Made by a program: the position numbers and the translations under genes. Below, in pieces: positions 45,654-54,524 of a DNA stretch of 64,000 nucleotides. The first letter of the stretch is position 1; every line of letters starts with the position of its first letter. The notes under the pieces are model-generated. The model worked only from the letters and a program-made list of their open reading frames with translations, was not told where the DNA came from and did not search any database. Where the stretch lies: positions 620,001-684,000 of the forward strand of contig CP065161.1 of NCBI GenBank assembly GCA_015693905.1, written 5' to 3'. Source of the DNA: Rhodobacterales bacterium HKCCA1288 (GTDB lineage: Bacteria > Pseudomonadota > Alphaproteobacteria > Rhodobacterales > Rhodobacteraceae).

Positions 45654-47132
45654 CTAAAGCCCGTAAAGGGCGCCAAATTTTTCCTCGAGATAGCGCAACA
45701 GCGGCTCAGGGGAGACAGGCCCACCGATTGCATCCTCAATCGTCTGGCGCGGCGGTTTCAGGCTGCCGTGGCGTTGCAATCTTTCGCGCAGCCAATCGGT
45801 TGCAGGGCGTGGATTGCCCTGTGCCAATGCCACATCCAAATTCGGCACATCCGCGCGCAAAGCCTGCATCAAGCAGCCAGCATAGACATTGCCAAGCGCG
45901 TAGGTGGGGAAATATCCAAACAGGCCCGCCGACCAATGCACATCTTGCAACACCCCGTGGCTGGGGCGATCCACGGCGAACCCAAAATCAGCCATAAAGC
46001 GATCATTCCATGCCGCCTCAAGATCACCCACGGCCAGATCACCGCTGATCAATGCCTGCTCTAGATCAAACCGCAGCATGATATGCAGGTTATACTGCAC
46101 CTCATCGGCCTCGGTGCGGATATAGCCTTTGGCAACTCGATTGATCGCCGCGTATAGCGCAGCGGGGCTATCAGTTGAAAGCCCACCAAAGGCCGTCTGC
46201 ATCTGCCCATAAAGCCATGTCACAAAAGGCAGGGACCGACCAAGTTGATTTTCATAAATGCGGCTTTGGCTTTCATGCACCCCCATCGAGGCGCCCTGCC
46301 CCAATGCGGTCAAATGATAGAGCGGATCTATGTTTTGCTCGTAGCAGGCATGGCCCACTTCGTGAATGGTCGAATAAAGCGCATTAAACGGGTCATCCCG
46401 CGCCACCCGCGTGGTGATGCGACTGTCACTGCCTGAGCCAGAAGAAAAGGGGTGAACGGCAAGATCAATCCGCCCTTTATCGAGATCATAGCCAAAGGCC
46501 AAAGCAATCTCGCGCGTCAGGGCAAGCTGCGCCGCCTCGTCAAAATCACCCGATATCGCCGCAGGCATCGGCTTTTCAAGGATCGCCGCGCGCAAAGCCA
46601 CAAGGCGCGGGCGCATCGCATCAAACAGGGCCGCGATTTCGCTGGCGCGCATCTCAGGTTCGTAATCGTTCAACAGCGCATCATAAAGGGCCGCACCACG
46701 CGTCTCGCCTGACAGACAGGCAGCCTCTTCGCGGCGCAGGGCGATGAGTTGCTCAAGAACCGGTAGAAATCCCGCAACATCATCTTCGGCGCGGGCCTTG
46801 GCCCAGACCCCATGGGCGAGCGAGGCCGTCCGCGCCAATTCCGCCGCCAAACGCGCAGGGATTTTTGTAGCACGCTGATATGACCGCGAGATCAGCCGCA
46901 AAGAGGATGCTTCAAAATCCGTTTCAGCCTGTGCGGTTTCCAGCAGTTCGCCAAGTGCAGGGTCAGTGCGGCGGGCGTGCAGAACCCCCTCCATCGCTGC
47001 GATTTCCTCGGCGCGCTGTGCCGCTGCACCTTTGGGCATCATGGTTTCTTGATCCCAATGCAACCGCCCCGCGACCTGCTCAAGCGCGGCGGTTTGCGCT
47101 GCATGCGCCAAAAGATCCCCCATCGCGCTCAT
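45654..47132 (-). CDS. Carboxypeptidase Taq (M32 metallopeptidase)
   Basis: 492 residues. A thermostable carboxypeptidase 1-type enzyme that removes C-terminal residues from peptides. Zinc site HEVGH in TIHEVGHACYEQN; HPFSSG and the DTRITTR-like segment GSDSRITTRV, and the HESQSR motif (GVHESQSRIYENQLGRSLPF). No signal peptide, so cytoplasmic. Starts four bases before the end of ctaA (ATGA overlap), linking translation of the two. Confidence 0.93.
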   Translation of the reverse strand: MSAMGDLLAHAAQTAALEQVAGRLHWDQETMMPKGAAAQRAEEIAAMEGVLHARRTDPALGELLETAQAETDFEASSLRLISRSYQRATKIPARLAAELARTASLAHGVWAKARAEDDVAGFLPVLEQLIALRREEAACLSGETRGAALYDALLNDYEPEMRASEIAALFDAMRPRLVALRAAILEKPMPAAISGDFDEAAQLALTREIALAFGYDLDKGRIDLAVHPFSSGSGSDSRITTRVARDDPFNALYSTIHEVGHACYEQNIDPLYHLTALGQGASMGVHESQSRIYENQLGRSLPFVTWLYGQMQTAFGGLSTDSPAALYAAINRVAKGYIRTEADEVQYNLHIMLRFDLEQALISGDLAVGDLEAAWNDRFMADFGFAVDRPSHGVLQDVHWSAGLFGYFPTYALGNVYAGCLMQALRADVPNLDVALAQGNPRPATDWLRERLQRHGSLKPPRQTIEDAIGGPVSPEPLLRYLEEKFGALYGL

Positions 47133-48286
47133 GCGGCTGCCCCACGCAAGGATTGCTCAGGCGGATAAATCGCAAGGAAGCGCGCGCGCAAAATCAAGAC
47201 GACCAAGGCCACCGCGCCAAGCTGATGGGTCAACCCAAGGGCAATTGGCGCAGAATGCATCACCGTTACGATCCCGATCACCACCTGACCAAACAGCATC
47301 ACCGCCATCCACGCATAGGATTGGCGCACCAGCGCATTGCCCGATTTGCGCCCTTTGAGCCAAACCGCAATCCCATAGGCAAAGACCAGATAGCCCAGCA
47401 TCCGATGGATGAATTGGACGGTGCCATCATTTTCGAACAGATTGCGATACCAAGGGTCAATCGCCCACATATCAGGCGGGGTGAACCCGCCCGCCATCAA
47501 AGGCCAATCAATATAATTGCGCCCTGCATCGATCCCCGCGACCAAAGCCCCAACCAAGACTTGCAAAAAGGTGAGATGCAAAAGCCCCGTGGTCATACCA
47601 AAAAGGCGCTTATCGCCCGCACGCCGCGCCGCCAATAACGCGGGCGCAGGTCGGCTGAGCTGCAAAATAAACCATGTGATAAGGGCAAGGATGAAGAACG
47701 CGACACCCAAATGTGTCGCCAATCGATAGGAGGCAACATCAAACATGCCAGGCGCAAGACCTGAATAGACCATCCACCATCCGATGGCCCCTTGCAGACC
47801 ACCAAGCGCCCCAAGCGCCACGATTTTTGGAACCCACCCTCTGATCAGATTGCCAGAGAGCGCAAGCGCGGCAAACCCAAGGGCCCAAACAAGACCGATT
47901 GCGCGCCCCCATTGACGATGGCCCCATTCCCACCAGAAAATATACTTAAACTCGGCCATCGACATGCCGCGATTTTGCTGTTGGTATTCGGTTGTCTGCT
48001 GATAGGCGGTGAATTGCTCTTGCCACTGGTCATCACTGAGCGGCGGAATGGCCCCCGAAATCGGCGCCCATTCAACGATAGACAACCCTGAATCGGTCAG
48101 GCGCGTCATGCCCCCAATGGCAATCATTGCCGCAACCATCACAAAGAGAACCGCCAAATAGGCCCGCATCCATCTGCGCGCCGCGCCCGTGTCGCGGGAA
48201 ATCCCCGAAGGGTTCGGGCCTGTTTTCCCCGCCCCAGAGGGCCCTTTGCCGGATTGGTCGACCTCTTCGAAAATATTGCGGCTCAT
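47129..48286 (-). CDS. ctaA: Heme A synthase (COX15/CtaA)
   Basis: 385 residues with about eight transmembrane segments. It hydroxylates heme O to heme A for aa3-type cytochrome oxidase. Visible motifs: IGGMTRLTDSGLSIVEWAPISGAIPPL, YKYIFWWEWGHRQWGRAIG-type EFKYIFWWEWGHR with a heme-ligand His, VYSGL, QVLVGALVAGIDAGRNYIDWPLM and NTFVQFIHR-like VQFIHRMLGY. The N-terminal 40 residues are hydrophilic (proteobacterial type 2 form). In line with the carboxypeptidase and trmJ on the same strand. Confidence 0.94.
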   Translation of the reverse strand: MSRNIFEEVDQSGKGPSGAGKTGPNPSGISRDTGAARRWMRAYLAVLFVMVAAMIAIGGMTRLTDSGLSIVEWAPISGAIPPLSDDQWQEQFTAYQQTTEYQQQNRGMSMAEFKYIFWWEWGHRQWGRAIGLVWALGFAALALSGNLIRGWVPKIVALGALGGLQGAIGWWMVYSGLAPGMFDVASYRLATHLGVAFFILALITWFILQLSRPAPALLAARRAGDKRLFGMTTGLLHLTFLQVLVGALVAGIDAGRNYIDWPLMAGGFTPPDMWAIDPWYRNLFENDGTVQFIHRMLGYLVFAYGIAVWLKGRKSGNALVRQSYAWMAVMLFGQVVIGIVTVMHSAPIALGLTHQLGAVALVVLILRARFLAIYPPEQSLRGAAA

Positions 48287-48369
48287 GGCGCGGCCCCTTC
48301 TCGATCTTCATTTGGCAAAAGACCTAGCGCCTTGGCAAAGGCTTCGCAAGAATGCGCGGCAGTTTGGCG

Positions 48370-49137
48370 CTAGGGCCGATCGCGCCAACGCTGCATCTGT
48401 CGCAAAATGCCGTGAAACAGCTGAACATCGGCCCGCGTCAGGGGCAGACGCCCCCACAGATTGCGCAAGACCAGCTTCATGCCTGCGGCCTTTGTTTCAG
48501 GAAAGAAATAGCCCATTTCATCAAGCTTTTCTTCGTAGTGATCCGCCAGTTTTTCCACCTCAATCGCGGTGGCAAAATCGCTGCGGGCAAATTCCATGCG
48601 CATTTCCACCACCTCGGTGGTTTGGCGGCGCCACTCATAAGCGCAGAGCAGCACAGATTGCGCCAGATTGAGCGATGGAAAATCAGGGTTCACGGGCACA
48701 GTTATAATCGCATCAGCCCGCGCGATATCGTCATTTTCCAAACCTGCGCGCTCGGGGCCAAAGATCACCGCAACCTTGCCGCCCGCGGCATGGATGGCCC
48801 GCGCCTGCGCCATCGCCGCCTCGGGGCTAAGGATGGGTTTGGTCAGGCCCCGTTCGCGGGCAGTGGTCACAAACACATGGGTGCAATCGCCAATCGCCTC
48901 GGGCGTTGTCTCCACCACCAAAGCAGGATCAAGCACCACGCCTGCGGCGCCACTGGCCAAGGCCACCGCGCGTTCATTCGGCCACCCATCGCGCGGGGCC
49001 ACAAGGCGCATATGGTTCAGGCCGAAATTCCACATCGCCCGTGCCGCCGCGCCGATATTCTCACCCATCTGCGGGCGCACAAGCACGAAACAGGGCATTG
49101 GATGGGCGGTTGCGGGAATTTGGCTATCGTCACTCAT
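48370..49137 (-). CDS. trmJ: tRNA (cytidine/uridine-2'-O-)-methyltransferase, TrmJ-like
   Basis: 255 residues. A SpoU-family SPOUT methyltransferase that probably modifies position 32 of tRNA anticodon loops. Opening FVLVRPQMGENIGAAARAM, NFGLNHMRLV, then the knot motifs VIFGPERAGLENDDI and FPSLNLAQSVLLCAYEW. The start at 49137 (MSDDSQIP) is preferred to longer hydrophobic upstream frames that have no family similarity. Divergent from the ThiE-like gene. Confidence 0.9.
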   Translation of the reverse strand: MSDDSQIPATAHPMPCFVLVRPQMGENIGAAARAMWNFGLNHMRLVAPRDGWPNERAVALASGAAGVVLDPALVVETTPEAIGDCTHVFVTTARERGLTKPILSPEAAMAQARAIHAAGGKVAVIFGPERAGLENDDIARADAIITVPVNPDFPSLNLAQSVLLCAYEWRRQTTEVVEMRMEFARSDFATAIEVEKLADHYEEKLDEMGYFFPETKAAGMKLVLRNLWGRLPLTRADVQLFHGILRQMQRWRDRP

Positions 49138-49237
49138 GATCCTGCCATAGCGCGCGGCGGCATTCTTGCCAAGCGCCCCATTGCTGAACACGAAGCAAAC
49201 CATTAGGAACAAACAAAGACTGACAAGAGGCAGCCCT

Positions 49238-49858
49238 ATGTCCGACATGGATATTCCACAGATTTACCTTGTGACCCCGCCAAATTTCGAACTGACGGGC
49301 TTTGGCGCACAGCTTGCGGCAGTTTTGGATGCCTATCCTATCGCCTGCCTGCGCCTTGCTCTGGCAAGCCGTGATGAAGATGACCTCGCGCGCGCGGCAG
49401 ATCACTTGCGCGAAATTGCCCATGCCCGCGACATCCCCTTGGTGATGTCAGAACATATCAAACTGGTCGAACGCTTGGGGCTTGATGGCGTGCATCTCTT
49501 GGATGGGTCGCGCAGCACCCGCAAAACCCGTGCGGATCTTGGCGGCGATGCAATCATCGGCTGCTTCTGTGCCAATTCCCGCCATGATGGGATGAATGCA
49601 GGGGAAATGGGGGCGGATTACATCAGTTTCGGCCCTGTTGGCGACACAAGCCTTGGCGATGGCAGCCGCGCCGAAGACGATCTTTTCGCATGGTGGAGCC
49701 AGATGATCGAACTGCCAGTCGTGGCCGAAGGCGCGCTGACGCTTACAGATATCGAACGCCTTGCGCCGATCACGGATTTCTTCGCCATCGGTGAGGAAAT
49801 TTGGCGCAAAGACGACCCTGTGGCAGCCCTTAAGACGCTTCTGTCCCCTCTGGGCTGA
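49238..49858 (+). CDS. ThiE-like (thiamine phosphate synthase family) protein
   Basis: 206 residues, a TIM-barrel of the thiamine-monophosphate synthase superfamily: IYLVTPPNF at the start, IIGCFCANSRHDGMNAGEMGADYISFGPVG, and VVAEGALTLTDIERL. However, the usual ThiE substrate residues are not obvious: the LRxK strand is CLRLALASRDEDD and the TPTK loop is replaced by VGDTSLGDGSR. So thiamine synthesis is uncertain; it may be a paralog with another role. The start at 49238 follows a GAGG site. Its end overlaps the convergent plsC gene by 29 bases. Confidence 0.75.
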   Translation: MSDMDIPQIYLVTPPNFELTGFGAQLAAVLDAYPIACLRLALASRDEDDLARAADHLREIAHARDIPLVMSEHIKLVERLGLDGVHLLDGSRSTRKTRADLGGDAIIGCFCANSRHDGMNAGEMGADYISFGPVGDTSLGDGSRAEDDLFAWWSQMIELPVVAEGALTLTDIERLAPITDFFAIGEEIWRKDDPVAALKTLLSPLG

Positions 49859-50678
49859 GGGCCTGAGCAAGCCCTGCACGCACGGCCGTTTCGGCGGCCT
49901 GCGCCAGTGCCTTGCGCGATGCAAACTGTGAGACGCGCAAAGGCGCGTGATAGATGACTGTGACATGGCCATTTTTGCGGACAGATAGCACCCGCATCAG
50001 ACCCGCACCAAAGGATTGATCCCCCCACCACCCGTAAAAGGCGGGATTTTCGCCTGCGGGGGCGTGATAGGCGATGGTGACGGGCTGAACAGTGATATCC
50101 CGTGGCAGATCAGCCGCAAAAAACGCCTCAAACAGGCTTGAGCGGAAGGGTAAAACGCGCAACCCATCGGTGGATGTGCCTTCTGGAAAAAACACCAAAC
50201 GCTCGGCGCCCTCTGTAAGGCGCATATGCAACAGGCGATTTTGATCTTTTGCCGCCATGCGCCGCCGCTCGATGAAAACGGTGCCTGCTGCGCGCGCCAA
50301 AATCCCAATACCCGCCCAAGCGCGCACTTCGGATTTCGCCACGAATACCACAGGCCCGCCCGAATTGAGCGGGAAAATATCAAGCCAAGACACATGATTG
50401 GCGACAATCGCGCCCGCAGCTTGTGCGGCATTTCCTTTGCGCGTCACCTTGAGGCCCAAAATCATACAGACAAAGGCGCAGACGATTTGCGTGATCCGCG
50501 CAGTTAGAGGGCGGCGCAAAGGCCCCGCTATGACGCGCTCTGGCACGCGGCACAAAAGCAGGGTCAAAAAGCCAAATCCAATGACCAGAATGATCGCTGC
50601 CCCGCGCAGACAAGCGCGCAGAAGACCCAAAACCCCAACAGATGCGGGCGTGACCTGAGGGGCGCCATCCCAGCGCAT
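49830..50678 (-). CDS. 1-acyl-sn-glycerol-3-phosphate acyltransferase family protein (OlsA/PlsC type)
   Basis: 282 residues. N-terminal hydrophobic segment (about 20-48), then the acyltransferase HX4D motif in NHVSWLDIFPL, FVAKSEVRAWAGIG, VFIERRR and the FPEGTSTDG block that binds the acceptor. Four bases from the olsB gene, so probably OlsA, adding the second fatty acid of ornithine lipids; PlsC in phosphatidic acid synthesis is the alternative. Inner membrane. Confidence 0.85.
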   Translation of the reverse strand: MRWDGAPQVTPASVGVLGLLRACLRGAAIILVIGFGFLTLLLCRVPERVIAGPLRRPLTARITQIVCAFVCMILGLKVTRKGNAAQAAGAIVANHVSWLDIFPLNSGGPVVFVAKSEVRAWAGIGILARAAGTVFIERRRMAAKDQNRLLHMRLTEGAERLVFFPEGTSTDGLRVLPFRSSLFEAFFAADLPRDITVQPVTIAYHAPAGENPAFYGWWGDQSFGAGLMRVLSVRKNGHVTVIYHAPLRVSQFASRKALAQAAETAVRAGLAQALSPEGTEAS

Positions 50679-50682
50679 GGGC

Positions 50683-51456
50683 CTATATCCCCCGACCCCG
50701 CGCATAGAGCGCGCGGTGTTTTTCCGACATCAGGGCCGTATCAAGGATCAAACAAATATCCGTGCAATTAAAGGCGTGATCGACAAAGGCCCCCTGCCCA
50801 ACTGCACCGCCAAGGCGCAGATAGGCCTTGATCAACGCGGGCAGCGCACGCGTGGCAGCCGTGCGCTCAAGCGCGTCTTCGGCAATGAGGTTCATGTCCT
50901 GATAACCCGCTGCCCGCGCCTTTGGGCGCAGCCCCTCAGGCGCAAGATGGCGGTGATGCAGCAGCGACAGAGGCGCGGCCAATTCGGCCACATCAGTGCC
51001 ATGCAGTGACGCCACACCAAATAAAATTTCAATCTCATGGGTCACGATATAATCAGCCAGCCCATTCCATAAATGCATCAGCGCCGTGCCCCCGCGATAA
51101 TCGGCATGCACGCAAGACCGCCCCAATTCCAGCAAACGCCGACCCGAAGATTTGAGCGGCGCGAGATCATATTCGTCCTCGGAATAGAATTGACCTGCGG
51201 CTTTGGCCCCGTGCTCCTGCATCACGCGGTAAACGCCCACAACTTGCTTGCCCACAGCGCGGCGATGATCCAGAAGCATGAGATGATCAAAAAATGGGTC
51301 AAAGCGATCTGCCTCAAGCCGCGCCTCGTGATCCACCAAGGCCCCATCAGCGCCCAATTCCGCCACGAATACCTCATAGCGCAGGCGCTGTGCCGCGCGA
51401 ATATCCTCTGGGCTTGAGGCCAATCGCAGCTCAAAATGCGGCTCTTGCGACACCAT
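50683..51456 (-). CDS. olsB: L-ornithine N(alpha)-acyltransferase (OlsB type, GNAT fold)
   Basis: 257 residues. A hemolysin-like GNAT protein: RLRYEVFVAELGADGALVDHEARLEADRFDPFFDHLMLLD, VVGVYRVM, LELGRSCVHADYRGG, LHGTD and the LKAYLRLGG-type ending PALIKAYLRLGGAVGQGAFVD. It transfers a 3-hydroxyacyl group to ornithine, the first step of ornithine lipid synthesis, which is a phosphate-free lipid made under phosphate limitation in many alphaproteobacteria. Directly upstream of the OlsA-type gene. Confidence 0.88.
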   Translation of the reverse strand: MVSQEPHFELRLASSPEDIRAAQRLRYEVFVAELGADGALVDHEARLEADRFDPFFDHLMLLDHRRAVGKQVVGVYRVMQEHGAKAAGQFYSEDEYDLAPLKSSGRRLLELGRSCVHADYRGGTALMHLWNGLADYIVTHEIEILFGVASLHGTDVAELAAPLSLLHHRHLAPEGLRPKARAAGYQDMNLIAEDALERTAATRALPALIKAYLRLGGAVGQGAFVDHAFNCTDICLILDTALMSEKHRALYARGRGI

Positions 51457-51577
51457 AAGGCGGGCTTTCCTGTCTTGGCTGTGCCTTTCGCGCCGCAATT
51501 TTGCGGCCTTTGGGGCAAATGCGTTTATCTGTGCAGCGCGATGCGCCTTTCCAAGATACGATCTTCGTTATGCAGAA

Positions 51578-51592
51578 TTAGGGTATTGTTAA
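51578..51592. promoter_or_regulatory. CtrA-site-like motif upstream of olsB
   Basis: TTAG, seven bases, TTAA: one mismatch to the TTAA-N7-TTAA CtrA site, continuing as TTAACCAT. It is about 122 bases upstream of olsB and 25 bases beyond the DUF3553 stop. Chance is possible because the motif is short. Confidence 0.3.
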
Positions 51593-51616
51593 CCATCATT
51601 CCAGTAGACCGAACCC

Positions 51617-51802
51617 TTAAGCGCCCCATTCGGGCAGCAATGTCACATGGCGGGAGTCGATCACTTGTTTGCCTTGATGCTCGAAATTGACGGTCACCTT
51701 GCCGCCAATATTGGATTGCACCTGTCCCAACCCCCAATCGGGTTGCGCAGGGTTGCGCACCAACATTCCAGGCTCAAGCAGCGCATTCAACTCTTCGGTC
51801 AT
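51617..51802 (-). CDS. DUF3553 family small protein
   Basis: 61 residues. A small Tudor-like fold family found mainly in alphaproteobacteria: ALLEPGMLVRNPAQPDWGLGQVQSNIGGKVTVNFEHQGKQVID. The GLGQVQS and FEHQGKQVI pattern resembles the CarD/Tudor-like barrel used in nucleic-acid-binding proteins, but no function is assigned. Its start codon lies 14 bases from that of chpT on the other strand. Confidence 0.82.
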   Translation of the reverse strand: MTEELNALLEPGMLVRNPAQPDWGLGQVQSNIGGKVTVNFEHQGKQVIDSRHVTLLPEWGA

Positions 51803-51803
51803 C

Positions 51804-51812
51804 GGAGGCCTC
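51804..51812. promoter_or_regulatory. Palindromic ribosome-binding site shared by chpT and the DUF3553 gene
   Basis: GAGGCCTC serves as GGAGG (51804-51808) eight bases before the chpT ATG and, on the other strand, GAGG (51812-51809) six bases before the DUF3553 ATG. With only 14 bases between the two start codons, each gene's promoter must lie in the other's coding sequence or farther away. Confidence 0.6.
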
Positions 51813-51816
51813 ATTG

Positions 51817-52446
51817 ATGGATCAAATCGTCTTTAGCCCAAATTCACAGGATTTGTCAGCCCTGGTTGCATCACGGCTCTGCCATGATTTGGGCAACCCT
51901 TTGGGGGCTGTGTCAAACGGGGTTGAACTTCTGCAAATGAGCGGCATGGCCAATAGTCCTGAAATGGCCCTGATTGCCGATGCGCTGCGCGATACCGAAG
52001 CGCGGTTGCGGTTTTTCCGGATCGCCTATGGCGCGGCGCGGCCTGATCAGCATATCTCTGAACGCGAAGCGCGCAATATTCTGAGCCAGATGTATGGCGC
52101 GGGCCGCCTGACAGTTGACTGGCTTTTGACGGGGGATTTACCGCGCCATCATGTAAAAAGCGCCTTCTTGATGATCGCTTGTGCCGAAGCGGCCCTTCCT
52201 ATGGGGGGGCATATTACAATCGCACAGCCAGAGCGCGGCACGCTTACAGTCGGCGCTGACGGGCCACGGATCTTGCACGACTTATCAGGTCTGGCATGGC
52301 TCGGCGGGGCCAGTCACAGCACCCCAAGCCCGCGCGAGGTGCAATTCCTGATGCTGTTAAAGGAGGCCGCTGACATCGGGGCTGAGATTTCCCTTAGCCT
52401 CTCGGACACCCGTGTGCAGATCAGCCTGCAGGGGTCGCAGTTATAA
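51817..52446 (+). CDS. chpT: Histidine phosphotransferase ChpT
   Basis: 209 residues. It relays phosphate from the cell-cycle kinase CckA to CtrA (and CpdR). The N-terminal four-helix part has the phospho-acceptor His23 in RLCHDLGNPLGAVSNGVELL. The C-terminal part is a degenerate ATP-binding-like fold without the ATP-site motifs. Start at 51817, preceded by GGAGG. It is convergent with the gamma carbonic anhydrase gene with a six-base overlap. In this order CtrA/CckA should be elsewhere. Confidence 0.92.
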   Translation: MDQIVFSPNSQDLSALVASRLCHDLGNPLGAVSNGVELLQMSGMANSPEMALIADALRDTEARLRFFRIAYGAARPDQHISEREARNILSQMYGAGRLTVDWLLTGDLPRHHVKSAFLMIACAEAALPMGGHITIAQPERGTLTVGADGPRILHDLSGLAWLGGASHSTPSPREVQFLMLLKEAADIGAEISLSLSDTRVQISLQGSQL

Positions 52447-52959
52447 GGCCTGCAATCCTGCGCGAAACCGCGCGGCTTTGGCCACATACCCCGCCGCCGA
52501 TTGAATAAGCCCTGCGCGCGCCGCCTCGTCTAGCGCGCGAATAACACGGCCTGGCATCCCCATCACCAAACTGCCGTCAGGAATAACTTTGCCCTCGGGG
52601 ATCAAGGCCCCTGCCCCGATCAAGCAGCCCTTTCCGACAACCGCACCGTTCATCACCATCGCGCCCATGCCAATCAATGTGCCATCGCCAATCGTGCAGC
52701 CATGCAAAAGCGCACGATGCCCAATGGTGCAATCCTCGCCCACAGTCAGGGGCAGACCTGGGTCTGTATGGCAGATCACATTTTCCTGCAGATTGCTGCG
52801 CGCGCCAATGGAAATCAGTTCATTGTCACCGCGCAACGTGGCCCCAAACCAAATGCTGCTTTCGGCAGCAAGGGCAATCTTGCCGATGACATTGGCATCA
52901 TCGGCAACCCATGCATCGGCGGCAATATCGGGCTGATGCCCCTCAAATGCGTAAATCAT
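52441..52959 (-). CDS. Gamma-carbonic anhydrase family protein
   Basis: 172 residues. Left-handed beta-helix built of hexapeptide repeats, with the zinc histidines in [19 protein letters not shown]. It is of the PaaY/YrdA-type gamma class, widespread and often of unproven carbonic-anhydrase activity. Four-base overlap with the preceding gmk (ATGA), so co-translated, and convergent with chpT. Confidence 0.9.
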   Translation of the reverse strand: MIYAFEGHQPDIAADAWVADDANVIGKIALAAESSIWFGATLRGDNELISIGARSNLQENVICHTDPGLPLTVGEDCTIGHRALLHGCTIGDGTLIGMGAMVMNGAVVGKGCLIGAGALIPEGKVIPDGSLVMGMPGRVIRALDEAARAGLIQSAAGYVAKAARFRAGLQAL

Positions 52960-53633
52960 GGCGCGCGCATCCCCTCATATTCACTTTGCAAACCCCGCAA
53001 AAACCCTGCAAGGCTTGGCTGTTGAATGCGGCGCATCCGTTCAGCCATTATGATTGTAGTCAGATTGTCAAAGCACGCGTCCAGATCATCATTGACGAGA
53101 ACGTAATCATAGCCATCCCAATGGCTGATCTCATCCCAAGATTTTGCCATGCGTTTGGCAATGGTTTCGGCATCATCTTGTGCGCGCGTCACCAGACGTT
53201 CGTGCAAGGCTGCAATGCTCGGCGGCAGGATAAAGATCGACAGTGCATGTGCGCCCAGCGCCGAGTTACGGATTTGCTGCGCCCCCTGCCAGTCTATGTC
53301 AAATAAGACATCACGCCCCGCATCAATGGCCGCACGCACAGGTGGCATCGGGCTGCCGTAAAGATTGCCGAACACCTCGGCATGTTCCAGCATCGCGCCC
53401 TCATCCACCATCCGCTCAAACCCAGCGCGGTCGAGGAAATGGTAATGTTCCCCATCCACCTCGCCCACACGCGGCGCACGCGTGGTGGCGGATACTGAAA
53501 ACCGCAACGACCCGTCCCATGCCATCAAACGCCGTGCCAATGTGGATTTCCCCGCGCCCGAAGGCGAAGAAAGAATGATCAGCAAGCCACGGCGTGTAGC
53601 AGCGTTGAGAGATTTTGCATCGGTCTGAGACAT
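52956..53633 (-). CDS. gmk: Guanylate kinase
   Basis: 225 residues. It phosphorylates GMP to GDP. P-loop [19 protein letters not shown]-binding [22 protein letters not shown], and [12 protein letters not shown]-terminal [15 protein letters not shown]. The start at 53633 is chosen because longer in-frame extension into the gap shows no conservation. Upstream of the gamma carbonic anhydrase. Confidence 0.96.
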   Translation of the reverse strand: MSQTDAKSLNAATRRGLLIILSSPSGAGKSTLARRLMAWDGSLRFSVSATTRAPRVGEVDGEHYHFLDRAGFERMVDEGAMLEHAEVFGNLYGSPMPPVRAAIDAGRDVLFDIDWQGAQQIRNSALGAHALSIFILPPSIAALHERLVTRAQDDAETIAKRMAKSWDEISHWDGYDYVLVNDDLDACFDNLTTIIMAERMRRIQQPSLAGFLRGLQSEYEGMRAP

Positions 53634-53871
53634 CAGGCGCGTCTTTCTATAGCGATCTTTACTGTGCGCGCGCATCTTGAGGATCAGACCGCAGAGGTCA
53701 AGCCAAAGCAGCGCCCATGCCCCATTAACCAATTTCTGTCATATGGGCTGAATTTTCCGAAAATTTGCCGTTACTATGCCCGAGGTAACACACCTCAGCA
53801 CATAAACCTTCGATCCGCCGCATAGGGGTATGCAGCAGGCGTATCGAACCCGTTGAGGATAGGGGAAAACG

Positions 53872-54504
53872 ATGGGGAATTATTATTTTGGCGATGCCGC
53901 GCGTGACAAGGACGACAGCCTTGATCACCATATGGCCTTCACGCGATTGCGGCAGCATTGGAACAGTTTGCGTGACACCGTCCACCAACCACCCAAAGCA
54001 CGCGATGTGCAGCCGCATATCTTAGGCGCGGCCCTACCATTCGTGTTTTTGGTGGAAAATCTCGGCGGCGAAATTTTGCGCCTGAAACTGGGCGGCACGC
54101 ATTTATGCGATGTTATGGGGATGGAACTGCGCGGAATGCCGCTGCGGTGTTTTTTTGCCTATAATGAACGCCCGCGCTTTGCCGCTGCGGTCGAGCCTGT
54201 TTTCACGGGGCCTGCGGAATTGGATATAAGACTGCAAAGCAGCTATAGCGGGATTGAGCCACCCGTTTTGGCGCGCATGATCCTTTTGCCCTTGCAAAGC
54301 GCCTCGGGCATGATTGATCGCGCCATTGGGGCTTTTGTAACCAAAGGGCCGCTTAACCATGCGCCCTATCGGTTTGAGATTGAGCGCACGGATCTGCACC
54401 CGCTTCATGCAGAAACGGCGGCTGTAACGCCGCCGCCCCATATGGACATGAAACCCACCAAAGTGCCCTATCTACGCGTCCTGTCAGGGGGGCGCGCAAG
54501 CTAG
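53872..54504 (+). CDS. PAS-domain protein (PAS_5 type)
   Basis: 210 residues. A short N-terminal tail, then a PAS_5-like fold (about 40-150): LRQHWNSLRDT, PHILGAALPFVFLVENLGGEILRLKLGGTHLCDVMGMELRGMPL and ARMILLPLQ. This family is Rhodobacteraceae-enriched; no enzymatic output domain is fused, and function is unknown. Stands alone between gmk and the DAHP synthase. Confidence 0.8.
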   Translation: MGNYYFGDAARDKDDSLDHHMAFTRLRQHWNSLRDTVHQPPKARDVQPHILGAALPFVFLVENLGGEILRLKLGGTHLCDVMGMELRGMPLRCFFAYNERPRFAAAVEPVFTGPAELDIRLQSSYSGIEPPVLARMILLPLQSASGMIDRAIGAFVTKGPLNHAPYRFEIERTDLHPLHAETAAVTPPPHMDMKPTKVPYLRVLSGGRAS

Positions 54505-54524
54505 CGCATCAGCGCGGCGGGGTT

